In this document: positions 40,546 to 49,422 of the stretch, piece by piece
Position numbering within the stretch: position 1 is the first letter of the stretch
How the letters are laid out: every line of letters begins with the position of its first letter
Source: Gallionellales bacterium GWA2_54_124
Lineage (GTDB): Bacteria; Pseudomonadota; Gammaproteobacteria; Burkholderiales; Gallionellaceae
Assembly: GCA_001801025.1 (NCBI GenBank)
Contig: MGWO01000003.1
Span: forward strand, 4,201-68,200
DNA length: 64,000 nt
Direction: 5' to 3'
Position numbers and translations under genes: made by a program
Notes under the pieces: model-generated
Seen by the model: only the letters and a program-made list of their open reading frames with translations
Database searches by the model: none
What the model was told of the DNA's origin: nothing

Positions 40546-41295
40546 ATGCCAAAAAATCTCCCGCCGATTCTTTTTACATCCTGCGTAATTGTTTCCGATC
40601 ATTCCGTTGCCCTTAAGGATCAAGAATCCCGTATCAGGCTGACGCTTGAATCGATAGAGAAATGGCTGTCCATTTCTCCCGATCTGCGATTAGTCATTTG
40701 CGACGGATCCAATTTTGATTTTTCCACTCTCGTTCATGAAAAATTTCCCAACGCGCAGATCGAGTGCCTTTATTTCCAAAATAATAAAGAACTCGTCCGC
40801 ATACACGGCAAAGGCTTTGGTGAAGGAGAAATCGTCACCTTCGCCCTCGAGCATTCTGTTTTCCTGAAGGAGGCCGATTTTTATGGCAAGTGCACATCGA
40901 AACTTTGGGTGGAGAATTTTCCGGAGTGTCTTGCACAATGGAATGGAACATTTATATGCAAAGGGGTTTTTTCTGACGTATTTTCTTTGAAAAAAACCCG
41001 GTTTTCCTACGTAGATACCCGATTTTATCTGGTCAACAAATCGTTTTACCTGAAAAACCTGGCAACAGCCTATCTGAATGTGGGCGGGGAGCAGGGACTC
41101 AGCCTCGAAAATTGTTTTAAGGATGTCATCCTCAAACAGAATCTGAGCCGGGTACTTTTCAGCATTCCGCCCGTCATCTGCGGCGTGGGTGGCGGCTCGG
41201 GAAAATATTACAAAAATAACTTAAAACGCAGAATAAAGGAAGTGATCAGGTTAAAACTGGCAAGACGAAATTTTCCCGATCTGTTCACCCGCTGA
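40546..41295 (+). CDS. Unassigned protein of the polysaccharide locus
   Basis: A 249-residue soluble protein that I do not recognise. The start PPILFTSCVIVSDHSVALKD and RLVICDGSNFDF resemble the first strand and nucleotide-binding strand of a GT-A fold; IHGKGFGEGEIVTFALEHS and FYGKCTSKLWVENF follow, where a GT-A enzyme would position donor contacts. A basic C-terminus (LKRRIKEVIRLKLARR) may touch the membrane. Base composition is more AT-rich than the housekeeping genes. A glycosyltransferase role is possible but unproven. Confidence 0.6.
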   Translation: MPKNLPPILFTSCVIVSDHSVALKDQESRIRLTLESIEKWLSISPDLRLVICDGSNFDFSTLVHEKFPNAQIECLYFQNNKELVRIHGKGFGEGEIVTFALEHSVFLKEADFYGKCTSKLWVENFPECLAQWNGTFICKGVFSDVFSLKKTRFSYVDTRFYLVNKSFYLKNLATAYLNVGGEQGLSLENCFKDVILKQNLSRVLFSIPPVICGVGGGSGKYYKNNLKRRIKEVIRLKLARRNFPDLFTR

Positions 41296-41320
41296 ATCCG
41301 CGTGCGTTAAAGAACATCAA

Positions 41321-43336
41321 TCAGCGCATTAAATTCTCGATCATCGGCAACATATCCCGCGCTATCTTTGAATTCGCATAATCAGAGATATGATTACCGT
41401 AGCTGTACAAAAATTTATTGCCCTGCGTTACCGAACAACGATTGTGCCCGGTATCGCATAGCAAAGCAGTCGGATCGTACACCGCGAGGTTCGGGTTCAA
41501 CTGCTGCAGTTTTTTCGTAAAATCAAAATAAAGACGCATACCGGCCAGATAATCGCTGTATGCCATGCTGCAACGCGGGTTTTCTTTGCGCCTCAAGTAT
41601 CTGTTGAAGAATGGGCTCCCAGTTGCACCGCCGCTGATGCAGCTGCGCGGATCCGGAAAGGTCGGATTGTCGATGACAAATATCACGCGCTTACCCGATT
41701 GTTCAAGCTGCTGTATCGCAAGGCTGTATGCTGAAATTTTTTCGTCCGGAATGCGATCATTATTAATGAATCCCGTTTCCGGGTTAATTGAAAAAATAGA
41801 GTTCACCGTCACGACCCAGGCGACCACCCTGACTGACTTATCCTGAATGATCGCCTGTAACGCCGAGCGATTCTTAATTTGCTGTTCGTCTGCCAGTGCA
41901 ACATTCGTATCCGGCGGCTGCACCGAACCTATCATCGTCCAGGCCATAGGTGTCTCACGCACCAGTCCATAGAACAAGGCTTCGGCCTTGCTGTCCCCCA
42001 GTAAGGCCGCAATCGGTTCTGATCGACTCCGAAGACAATATTGAAACAGCGGTTTCTGCGCCTCGGAGAGTCCACACTGCGGCTGCAACTTATCCCTGTC
42101 TGCACCCAATACCAAGCTATCAGGATCGGCATTCAACATCGACAGATTGCGCGTGTGCACACCATCGAGCTTACGGATAGCCTCACCTGCCGCTGTCAGT
42201 AGCAACATCACGCAGCACAACACCAGCACAAGACTCATCGTTCGCGGTCGGGACCTGATTTTGCATTCGAGCAGTTTATAAGTGAGCCACGCTAATAGCA
42301 CACTGACTGCCAGCAAAATTATGCGCACTCCGACCGGGGGCGTTTCCGACTCAATGATGCGAGCGAAGGACAACAGCGGCCAGTGCCAAAGATACAATGG
42401 ATAGCTGATCAACCCTACCCATACCAGAGCCGGCTGTGACAACAGGTGGCGGTTAGGCCACGACTGCGCCCCCGCGTAGATCAGACTAGCCGCCCCCAAC
42501 GTCGGCAGCAAAGCCCAGGCGCCCGGAAACAGAAAGTGTTTTTGTACAACCGTTGCCGCAAAAATAATCAATACCAGTCCTAACCAGGCCAGCAAAGTGC
42601 GTTGCAGCTCGTTAAGGGCATACCGGCTTGAAATTGCGTATGCGACCGCAGCGCCTATGGCCAGCTCCCAAAATCGTGTGAAGGGCGAATAAAAGTCAGC
42701 CACAACGTCGTGTTGAACAACAAAAATGCTGTAAATCAGTGAAGCGCCCAGCACCAACAGAAATCCGGCCGCAAAAAATCGCGTATTTCGCCAGAAAAAG
42801 GCCAGCAATAAGGGCCATACGATATAAAACTGCTCTTCGATCCCCAACGACCACAGATGAAGCAACGGCTTGGTATCAGCTGCATTGTCAAAATAGCCCG
42901 CCTCTTTCCAGAAGACGAGATTCGACACAAACAGCGTGCCTGCCCTCACATGCGTTGCCAATTGTTCGTATTCGGCGGGAGACAGGATGACCCATCCGGC
43001 TAACAGACAGGCAAACATCACCAGACTTAATGCGGGGAAAATCCGGCGCACCCGACGGGCATAAAATACCTTGATACTATATGTACCGGCTGCCAATTCT
43101 TCCCAGATATGTTTCGAAATCAGATAACCGGAGATCACAAAAAATATATCTACACCGACAAATCCTCCTTGCAGCGCGGAGGGAAAAGCATGAAAAATCA
43201 GCACCGCTATTACCGCAATCGCTCTTAATCCATCGATATCAGGCCGGTAATCATTCGCCCGGGTTACACTCAAGCGTGCATCCGGCTCACTGCCCGCTCT
43301 GAGAAGGTTATTTTTAATTATTTCGGGAAGTTGCAT
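41321..43336 (-). CDS. OafA-type acyltransferase-3 with C-terminal SGNH domain
   Basis: A 671-residue membrane O-acetyltransferase candidate. The acyltransferase-3 domain starts YRPDIDGLRAIAVIAVLIFH and includes FVGVDIFFVISGYLIS, FYARRVRRIFPAL and LWSLGIEEQFYIVWPL. The SGNH part has IAALLGDSKAEALFYG and SYGNHISDYANS. It stands alone on the minus strand between two plus-strand blocks, so it has its own promoter and was perhaps inserted later. Confidence 0.9.
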   Translation of the reverse strand: MQLPEIIKNNLLRAGSEPDARLSVTRANDYRPDIDGLRAIAVIAVLIFHAFPSALQGGFVGVDIFFVISGYLISKHIWEELAAGTYSIKVFYARRVRRIFPALSLVMFACLLAGWVILSPAEYEQLATHVRAGTLFVSNLVFWKEAGYFDNAADTKPLLHLWSLGIEEQFYIVWPLLLAFFWRNTRFFAAGFLLVLGASLIYSIFVVQHDVVADFYSPFTRFWELAIGAAVAYAISSRYALNELQRTLLAWLGLVLIIFAATVVQKHFLFPGAWALLPTLGAASLIYAGAQSWPNRHLLSQPALVWVGLISYPLYLWHWPLLSFARIIESETPPVGVRIILLAVSVLLAWLTYKLLECKIRSRPRTMSLVLVLCCVMLLLTAAGEAIRKLDGVHTRNLSMLNADPDSLVLGADRDKLQPQCGLSEAQKPLFQYCLRSRSEPIAALLGDSKAEALFYGLVRETPMAWTMIGSVQPPDTNVALADEQQIKNRSALQAIIQDKSVRVVAWVVTVNSIFSINPETGFINNDRIPDEKISAYSLAIQQLEQSGKRVIFVIDNPTFPDPRSCISGGATGSPFFNRYLRRKENPRCSMAYSDYLAGMRLYFDFTKKLQQLNPNLAVYDPTALLCDTGHNRCSVTQGNKFLYSYGNHISDYANSKIARDMLPMIENLMR

Positions 43337-43497
43337 GTTTGGTTAGGGGTTGGCTACAAGCGGCATTACTAAATTGCTGACAATTTAAGTTACGATGTGA
43401 AGACGCGCGTCAATGTGTCAGGCACGGTACAATAAACGCTTAGCGAATATTGACTCAATTTATACGCAGTTTTTCAATTATACCGATTTTGAAATTT

Positions 43498-44556
43498 ATG
43501 ACTGCAACGCCCAACAAAAAACTCAAAATACTTCACGTCGTTCGTCGCTACGGCCCAGTGGGAGGAATGGAACGCTATGTATGGGAAATTACGCGTGAGT
43601 TGCGCGATCTTGGTCATCAGGTGGAAGTCCTGTGCGAAATATGTCTGGCTGACAAGCCGGATGGCATCGTCGTACACGAACTGGGCAGCATAGCAGCGCG
43701 TCCTCGCTGGCTGGCACTGCTAAGATTTGGCAATCGGGTTGCCAACTGGTTAAAAATCAATCCCCATGGCGATTTTCTGATACACAGCCATGAACGTCTT
43801 TCCTCCCATCACATCACCACGTTTCATGGCCCGCCTTTCGCCACAATTTTTGAACGCTCCTGGTGGAGGCTGATTTCACTGCGCGTTGCAATGCAATTGT
43901 TCCTCGAAAAACGTGAGCTGGTCCGCGCGCAGTACATCGTGCCGAACTCCGATTTTATAAAACAACAACTCAGCCATTACTATCCTGAAATTACTGCAAA
44001 ACTCACGACACCCATCGTGCCCGGGGTCGTCAGCGGAAAAATTCGCAGCCCGATTCCTGTACCCGCCGATGGCGGTACCGTTGGATTTGTCGGCAAAGAG
44101 TGGAAGCGTAAGGGGCTGCCTTTTGCAGCTGAGATCATAAAACAGCTGCGTCACCAAAGACCGCAACTTAAATTTCGCGTAATCGGCCCCGCAGTCGCTG
44201 ATATTAAGCATCTGTTCAGCGATGAGGCAAATGATCAGTTGTCAGGCTGGAGCGACACTGCTCACTATGCTGAGTTCGATGTGCTGTTACATCCTGCTAA
44301 AGCCGAACCTTACGGCATGGTCATATCGGAAGCGATGGCAGCGCGAGTACCGGTCGTCATCTCTGATCTATGCGGCGCGGCGACACAGGTGCTGCCGGAC
44401 GCTGGCACGGTGTTGTCATTGGATGCGGGCATCGATGCATGGGTCAGCGCACTGGAACAACAATTAACGCGAAGCACCCCGGCGCCGCAATTTGTGCGCA
44501 ACTGGCGCGAGGTGGCACAAGAATATGAACAGGTATACTACCGTATAAATCTGTAA
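43498..44556 (+). CDS. Glycosyltransferase family 4
   Basis: A 352-residue GT-B enzyme. It opens LKILHVVRRYGPVGGMERYVWEI-like (GGMER loop). The C-terminal domain shows GFVGKEWKRKGLPFAAEII, then HPAKAEPYGMVISEAMAARV, the EX7E donor site. The sugar is unknown. The ATG at 43498 gives a normal N-terminus; the frame is also open from a TTG at 43450. The 161-base region before it separates it from the divergent acyltransferase gene and may hold both promoters. Confidence 0.86.
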   Translation: MTATPNKKLKILHVVRRYGPVGGMERYVWEITRELRDLGHQVEVLCEICLADKPDGIVVHELGSIAARPRWLALLRFGNRVANWLKINPHGDFLIHSHERLSSHHITTFHGPPFATIFERSWWRLISLRVAMQLFLEKRELVRAQYIVPNSDFIKQQLSHYYPEITAKLTTPIVPGVVSGKIRSPIPVPADGGTVGFVGKEWKRKGLPFAAEIIKQLRHQRPQLKFRVIGPAVADIKHLFSDEANDQLSGWSDTAHYAEFDVLLHPAKAEPYGMVISEAMAARVPVVISDLCGAATQVLPDAGTVLSLDAGIDAWVSALEQQLTRSTPAPQFVRNWREVAQEYEQVYYRINL

Positions 44557-44601
44557 TCCTGATACCAGAGCTGACACGCCCCGACGACACAACTACCAGA
44601 A

Positions 44602-45780
44602 ATGAACCCAACCGATATCTTACCCGCCATCATATGCGTAACACTGGCGCTTCTCACCGTTTTAGCACTATCGCACTTGCTAAAAATGGATACGGAAAGC
44701 GTTGCCGGTCGATTCGCTTCCATCGATGGTTTACGTGGATTTTTAGCCTTTTTTGTATTCCTGCATCACGCCTGCATCTGGTACTTCTATTTGAATACCG
44801 GCGCATGGAGTGCACCGCCATCGAGCCTTTATGCCTATTTCGGAACCGGTAGTGTCATGCTGTTTTTTATGGTCACCGCTTTCCTTTTTTCTTCCAAACT
44901 GATCGAAGGTAAAACAAAGGGCATCGACTGGTGCAAATTATTTACATCGCGATTACTGCGTATTGTTCCACTTTATTTGTTTGCCGTTTTGCTGGTTTTC
45001 CTGATCGTCGCTTACCTGAGTCATGGCGAACTAAATGTATCGCCCTTCACGCTAATCAACAACATGCTCAAATGGCTGCGCTTCTGGTCTCCAGGCATGC
45101 CGCCGCTCAATGGCGTTGGTGACACCAGTCTGATCGTGGCTGCGGTATTTTGGACGCTTCCTTTCGAGTGGGGATTTTATTTATCGTTGCCCTTATTGGC
45201 CATTATGCTGAGCATCAAGCCGCGCCCGCCGATTCAATATATGGTGTTAACTTTGCTCGGCATCCACATCCTCATGAAGGACTGGCATCAGTTAATTCCT
45301 TTTGCATCGGGCATCGCCACCGCATACCTGCATCGCATTGAGTCGGTCAGAAAGTTTGCCTCCGGAAAAATTTCATCGGCATTAATCATTTCATTTTTGT
45401 CACTCGCGGTCGTGTATTTCCCGAACCCGCGTGACGCGGGTGCCCAAATTTTGTTATTTGGCACTTTCGTTCTGATTGCGTGTGGAAATGATTTATTCGG
45501 GATTTTTACAAACAAATTATCGAGACTGCTGGGAGAAATGTCGTACAGCGTGTACTTGCTGCACGGCATGGTTTTATTCGTTACATTCAATTTTGTAATC
45601 GGCATCTCTGCTGCGAAAAATTTAACCGCAGGACAGTTTTGGCTGACCATTTTCTGCCTATGTCCGGCATTGATCGTCTTATGCCACACAACTTATCGAA
45701 CCATCGAGCACCCGTTCATCTTAAAAACCCCAAGATTAACGGCCTGGTTTCATTCATTTTCAAAACAAAGGCAACCCTAG
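44602..45780 (+). CDS. Acyltransferase-3 family membrane protein without SGNH domain
   Basis: A 392-residue polytopic protein. After an extra N-terminal helix it has the family start FASIDGLRGFLAFFVFLHHA (His-His pair), FGTGSVMLFFMVTAFLFSSK, FTSRLLRIVPLYLFAV, and a late MSYSVYLLHGMVLF. It probably acetylates a lipid-linked or surface sugar. Unlike the other two acyltransferases of the locus it ends without an SGNH domain. Confidence 0.85.
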   Translation: MNPTDILPAIICVTLALLTVLALSHLLKMDTESVAGRFASIDGLRGFLAFFVFLHHACIWYFYLNTGAWSAPPSSLYAYFGTGSVMLFFMVTAFLFSSKLIEGKTKGIDWCKLFTSRLLRIVPLYLFAVLLVFLIVAYLSHGELNVSPFTLINNMLKWLRFWSPGMPPLNGVGDTSLIVAAVFWTLPFEWGFYLSLPLLAIMLSIKPRPPIQYMVLTLLGIHILMKDWHQLIPFASGIATAYLHRIESVRKFASGKISSALIISFLSLAVVYFPNPRDAGAQILLFGTFVLIACGNDLFGIFTNKLSRLLGEMSYSVYLLHGMVLFVTFNFVIGISAAKNLTAGQFWLTIFCLCPALIVLCHTTYRTIEHPFILKTPRLTAWFHSFSKQRQP

Positions 45781-45833
45781 AAGAAATACCCGGATTAGTT
45801 ACATCAAACGCAGATCCGCACACGGCTATGAAT

Positions 45834-45858
45834 GCTGCGCACTAAGTTAACGCGCAGC
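45834..45858. terminator. Hairpin between convergent genes, possible terminator
   Basis: GCTGCGC at 45834-45840 and GCGCAGC at 45852-45858 form a perfect 7-bp stem with an 11-base loop, at the meeting point of the acyltransferase (plus) and the glycosyltransferase (minus), whose stop lies in the loop. No T-tract follows on either strand, so it is at best a weak or Rho-assisted stop. Confidence 0.35.
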
Positions 45859-46593
45859 TAAATGCAGCGCGGCCAGTTTTCGGTATTTAAGATAAGTGGT
45901 ACGCGCATTCATATGAGCGATGCGCCAACCGGCAACGCCATCGAGCACACCCAGCCTGAGAACATAGGTGCGCATAAACGCCCAGCCGCCGCTCAGCAGT
46001 GCGCCCGCCTGACTGGAGCGTTTACCCGTCTCAAACATTTGCTGCGCCGCGGCCGTTGAATAGTGTGCAACTTTGCGCTCCACATCATCCGTTGTCAGGT
46101 AACTGTAGTGCAGCAACGGACTTTTCAGCCTAGTGGTCGCGCCCGTCAGCAACACGCTTTCATGCACCAGACTGTCGGAAAACCGGCCTGCCCCCCGCCT
46201 GAAAAGGCGTAGCACATAATCCGGATACCAGCCGCAGTGATGGATAAAGGTACCGCAAAACTGCGACAGTCGCGGGCAGTAATATCCGTCGGCCGCCCCG
46301 TCCCTCATCGCCTGCTCGAGTTCAGCACGCAATTCAGGCGTCACCCGCTCATCCGCATCAATCGAAAATACCCATGCGCGCGATGCGTAGGACAGCGCGC
46401 GATTTTTTTGCGGCCCGAACCCCGGCCAGTCGGCGTGCAGATAGACCTGTGCACCCATTTCCCGAGCGATGCTGACCGTTCCGTCCGTACTGCCCGAATC
46501 CACCACGATGATTTCATCCGCCCACGCCACCGACTGAATACACTCGCCTATATTGGCGGCCTCATTCTTCGTGATGATCACGACGGACAGCAT
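45847..46593 (-). CDS. Glycosyltransferase family 2, WaaE/KdtX-like
   Basis: A 248-residue GT2 enzyme resembling the LPS-core glucosyltransferase WaaE/KdtX. It starts LSVVIITKNEAANIGECIQS and has EIIVVDSGSTDGT, FGPQKNRALSYA, VFSIDADERVT (DxD) and HHCGWYPDYVLRLFRR. The family adds glucose to core heptose, which would fit the nearby waaC. It lies one base after the wbpM-like gene and is the last gene of the long minus-strand run. Confidence 0.85.
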   Translation of the reverse strand: MLSVVIITKNEAANIGECIQSVAWADEIIVVDSGSTDGTVSIAREMGAQVYLHADWPGFGPQKNRALSYASRAWVFSIDADERVTPELRAELEQAMRDGAADGYYCPRLSQFCGTFIHHCGWYPDYVLRLFRRGAGRFSDSLVHESVLLTGATTRLKSPLLHYSYLTTDDVERKVAHYSTAAAQQMFETGKRSSQAGALLSGGWAFMRTYVLRLGVLDGVAGWRIAHMNARTTYLKYRKLAALHLAAR

Positions 46594-46594
46594 G

Positions 46595-48439
46595 TTAACC
46601 TTGCTGAGGCTGATATTCAGGTACCCAGCCCTGAAGTGCCGCTTTTACTTCGGCATCGGGTTTAGTCGACGCATCCGTCCATATCAGCAACTGTTCCAGC
46701 CACACAGCATCCGCCTCGCGCGCCTGTGCGATGCGCAACTTAGGATGGGGCGTGGGTAGCGTGTGCTCATTGTCGGCGAGCAACTCCTCATAAAGCTTTT
46801 CACCCGGACGCAGACCGCTAAACTCAATCTTAATATCGTCCTCAGTCAAGCCTGACAGGCGAATCAGCTCTTTCGCCAGATCGACAATTTTCACCGGCTC
46901 GCCCATATCCAGCACAAAAATCTCACCGCCCTGCCCCATCAGCCCGGCTTGCAACACCAGTTGTGCGGCTTCAGGAATGGACATGAAGTAGCGGGTGATT
47001 TCAGGGTGAGTCACGGTAATCGGGCCACCTTGCGCAATCTGTGCCCGGAATTTCGGAATCACGCTCCCCGTGCTGCCCAGCACATTACCGAAACGAACGA
47101 TGACAAATCGTGTTCCACCGCCCGCATCATGTATGTGTGGCTGCAACGCCTGACACACCAGTTCGGCCAGTCGTTTGGAAGCCCCCATCACGTTAGTCGG
47201 ATTCACCGCCTTGTCGGTCGAGATCATCACAAATTTGGCGACGTTATGCCGCTGCGCGGCGCGTGCCACCGTCCAAGTTCCCAATACGTTGTTGCGGATC
47301 GCCTGCCAGGCGTTGTGCGTCTCCATCATCGGCACGTGTTTATAGGCTGCGGCATGAAACAGCACGACAGGCGCGTGCAACTGTAATACTTCATCGACAC
47401 GCGCCGCATCGCGCACGTCGCCTACCAGACAGACAAAGCACAGCGCCGGAAATGCCTGATGCAGCTCCTGCTCAAGCGTATAGAGTGCAAATTCGCTTTG
47501 CTCAAATAGCACCAACCTGGCCGGTGAAAATCGCGCGATCTGACGGCACAGCTCTGAACCGATCGAGCCGCCTGCCCCGGTCACCATGACCGTCTTGCCG
47601 GATATCAGCCCTTGCAATCCCGCCGTATCGAGTACCACGGGATCACGTCCCAGCAAATCGTCCAGCTCGATCGCACGCAATTGCGACACAGCCACTTTGC
47701 CGCTCATCAGGTCGTCGAACGATGGCACGGTCAGCACCTGTACCCCGGCTACTGTGCACAGTTTGATCGCGCGCTGACGCTGCTGATGCGAACTCGAGGG
47801 CATCGCGATAATCACGCGTTCGACGCCAAAATGATTGACCCAGTGCACTAATTCATCTAATTTACCCAACACCCTGATGCCATTGAGTATGCAGTTTTGC
47901 TTATTGTCATCATCGTCCAGAAAACCGACCAACTGCCAGGATGGATTTTTTGCCAGATCCTTCGACAGCATGACCGCCGCGTCCCCCGCACCCATGATCA
48001 ATACAGGTTCACTGGCGAGCTTCATACGCCCATGAAATCCCGTTTCCTTCCACATACGGTACAAAAGCCGACTGCCACCCATAAACAGAATCAGCAACAG
48101 CGGATTCAGCACTAATACAGAACGCGGCACGACCAAATTGCTGCGCAACATCCACAACATAAACGGGATGGCAGCTGCCGCCAACAAGACGGCCAGCACG
48201 ATACGGCGCAAGTCGTTCAAACTGGCATAACGCCAGATGCCGCGATACAGGCCAAATTTCCAGAATATTGCAACCTGCAACGGCACGATCCACAGCAAGG
48301 TCTGCCGCATTTCAGCACCATATTGGGGCGGTAATTCAAAATTAAAACGCAGCCAATAGGCCAGCGTCCACGCGAGTACCGCGGCGACAATGTCGTGCAG
48401 TATGGCTAACACCGTTCTGACATTCGATTTACGCAGCAT
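46595..48439 (-). CDS. wbpM: WbpM/CapD-type nucleotide-sugar 4,6-dehydratase
   Basis: A 614-residue inner-membrane protein with four N-terminal helices, a first Rossmann region (about 140-260) and an SDR domain starting at about 285 (VMVTGAGGSIGSELCRQIA). The catalytic region reads MISTDKAVNPTNVMGASKRL, with Met in place of the usual SDR Tyr, as in WbpM/PglF/FlaA1. It converts UDP-GlcNAc to UDP-4-keto-6-deoxy-GlcNAc, the precursor of D-QuiNAc and D-FucNAc. It overlaps the wbpL-like gene by 11 bases, with an AAGGA ribosome site inside that gene. Confidence 0.92.
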   Translation of the reverse strand: MLRKSNVRTVLAILHDIVAAVLAWTLAYWLRFNFELPPQYGAEMRQTLLWIVPLQVAIFWKFGLYRGIWRYASLNDLRRIVLAVLLAAAAIPFMLWMLRSNLVVPRSVLVLNPLLLILFMGGSRLLYRMWKETGFHGRMKLASEPVLIMGAGDAAVMLSKDLAKNPSWQLVGFLDDDDNKQNCILNGIRVLGKLDELVHWVNHFGVERVIIAMPSSSHQQRQRAIKLCTVAGVQVLTVPSFDDLMSGKVAVSQLRAIELDDLLGRDPVVLDTAGLQGLISGKTVMVTGAGGSIGSELCRQIARFSPARLVLFEQSEFALYTLEQELHQAFPALCFVCLVGDVRDAARVDEVLQLHAPVVLFHAAAYKHVPMMETHNAWQAIRNNVLGTWTVARAAQRHNVAKFVMISTDKAVNPTNVMGASKRLAELVCQALQPHIHDAGGGTRFVIVRFGNVLGSTGSVIPKFRAQIAQGGPITVTHPEITRYFMSIPEAAQLVLQAGLMGQGGEIFVLDMGEPVKIVDLAKELIRLSGLTEDDIKIEFSGLRPGEKLYEELLADNEHTLPTPHPKLRIAQAREADAVWLEQLLIWTDASTKPDAEVKAALQGWVPEYQPQQG

Positions 48440-49406
48440 CGCTATCCTTCTTATCCTGATACTGCCGCCAGCAGCGGTCTATCCACATACTCAGCCCCAG
48501 ATAAATCGCCCCCCACCAGGCCAGCAGATTGCCCTGCCCCTTAGCATCCAGACTCAAGGCGAACAAAGCCGATACGCCGGCTGCTATCATCAAAAAATAT
48601 TCCGCGATAGCCGTGTTGCGATGTCCCCAACCCATTTGCACCAGGCGCTGATAATAGTGACTGCGGTGCGCCTCGGACAGTTTTTCCTTTTTGCGCATGC
48701 GCGTTAGCAGCGTCAACGTTGCATCCATCGCAAAAGGAGAGAACACCAGCACAGGGAACCAGGCCGGCCAGTAGCCCGATTGCCAGCCCCATACGCCGAA
48801 CGCTGAAGCCAGAAAACCCAGTGGGATCGAGCCTGCATCGCCCAAAAACACACGTGCCGGATGAAAATTGTGATACAGAAAACCTAAGGATGCGGCGCCG
48901 ACCGAAAAATTCATCATCGCAAACGCTTCGTTGCCAGCCATCAATCCGCCAACCCCGTAGAAACTAAAACCGAACAGCGCCATGCCGCCCGCCATGCCAT
49001 CAGAGCCATCCATAAAGTTATACAGGTTCGTCATCCACACGATGTACAGCAGCACCGGCACCATCCATATCCAGCTGATTCCGGCACCAATTAATACCAT
49101 CGCGGCGGCGATAAAATGACCGATCAGACGAGTTTTGGGCGGCAACCCGCGCACATCATCCACCAGCGACAACACGAACAGTCCCAGCATGGGAAGGACG
49201 ATCCACCATTGCCAGAATTTGAACAGCAGCACCCAGCCCGCCAGTATACCGGCCATCAAGGCGATGCCGCCGGTACGCGGTATCGGCGTGTCATGCAACG
49301 ATCGCTCGTTAGGGATGTCCTGAATGGTGCCGTGCTTGCTCAACGTCAGAATCAAGGTGAGCAGCAAGGTGACTAAAGCGGAAATTACCGGTGGATAATG
49401 ATTCAT
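48429..49406 (-). CDS. wbpL: WbpL-like undecaprenyl-phosphate sugar-1-phosphate transferase
   Basis: A 325-residue polytopic GT of the MraY/WecA superfamily that starts O-unit assembly by moving a 6-deoxy-HexNAc-1-phosphate to undecaprenyl phosphate. The conserved loops are NERSLHDTPIPRTGGIAL, MTNLYNFMDGSDGMAGG (Asp-rich metal site) and ARVFLGDAGSIPLGF. The pairing with a WbpM homologue directly downstream is the P. aeruginosa arrangement, which is why I use that symbol. Substrate (D-QuiNAc or D-FucNAc) is inferred. Confidence 0.88.
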   Translation of the reverse strand: MNHYPPVISALVTLLLTLILTLSKHGTIQDIPNERSLHDTPIPRTGGIALMAGILAGWVLLFKFWQWWIVLPMLGLFVLSLVDDVRGLPPKTRLIGHFIAAAMVLIGAGISWIWMVPVLLYIVWMTNLYNFMDGSDGMAGGMALFGFSFYGVGGLMAGNEAFAMMNFSVGAASLGFLYHNFHPARVFLGDAGSIPLGFLASAFGVWGWQSGYWPAWFPVLVFSPFAMDATLTLLTRMRKKEKLSEAHRSHYYQRLVQMGWGHRNTAIAEYFLMIAAGVSALFALSLDAKGQGNLLAWWGAIYLGLSMWIDRCWRQYQDKKDSDAA

Positions 49407-49422
49407 GCGGTGCTACCTTAGG

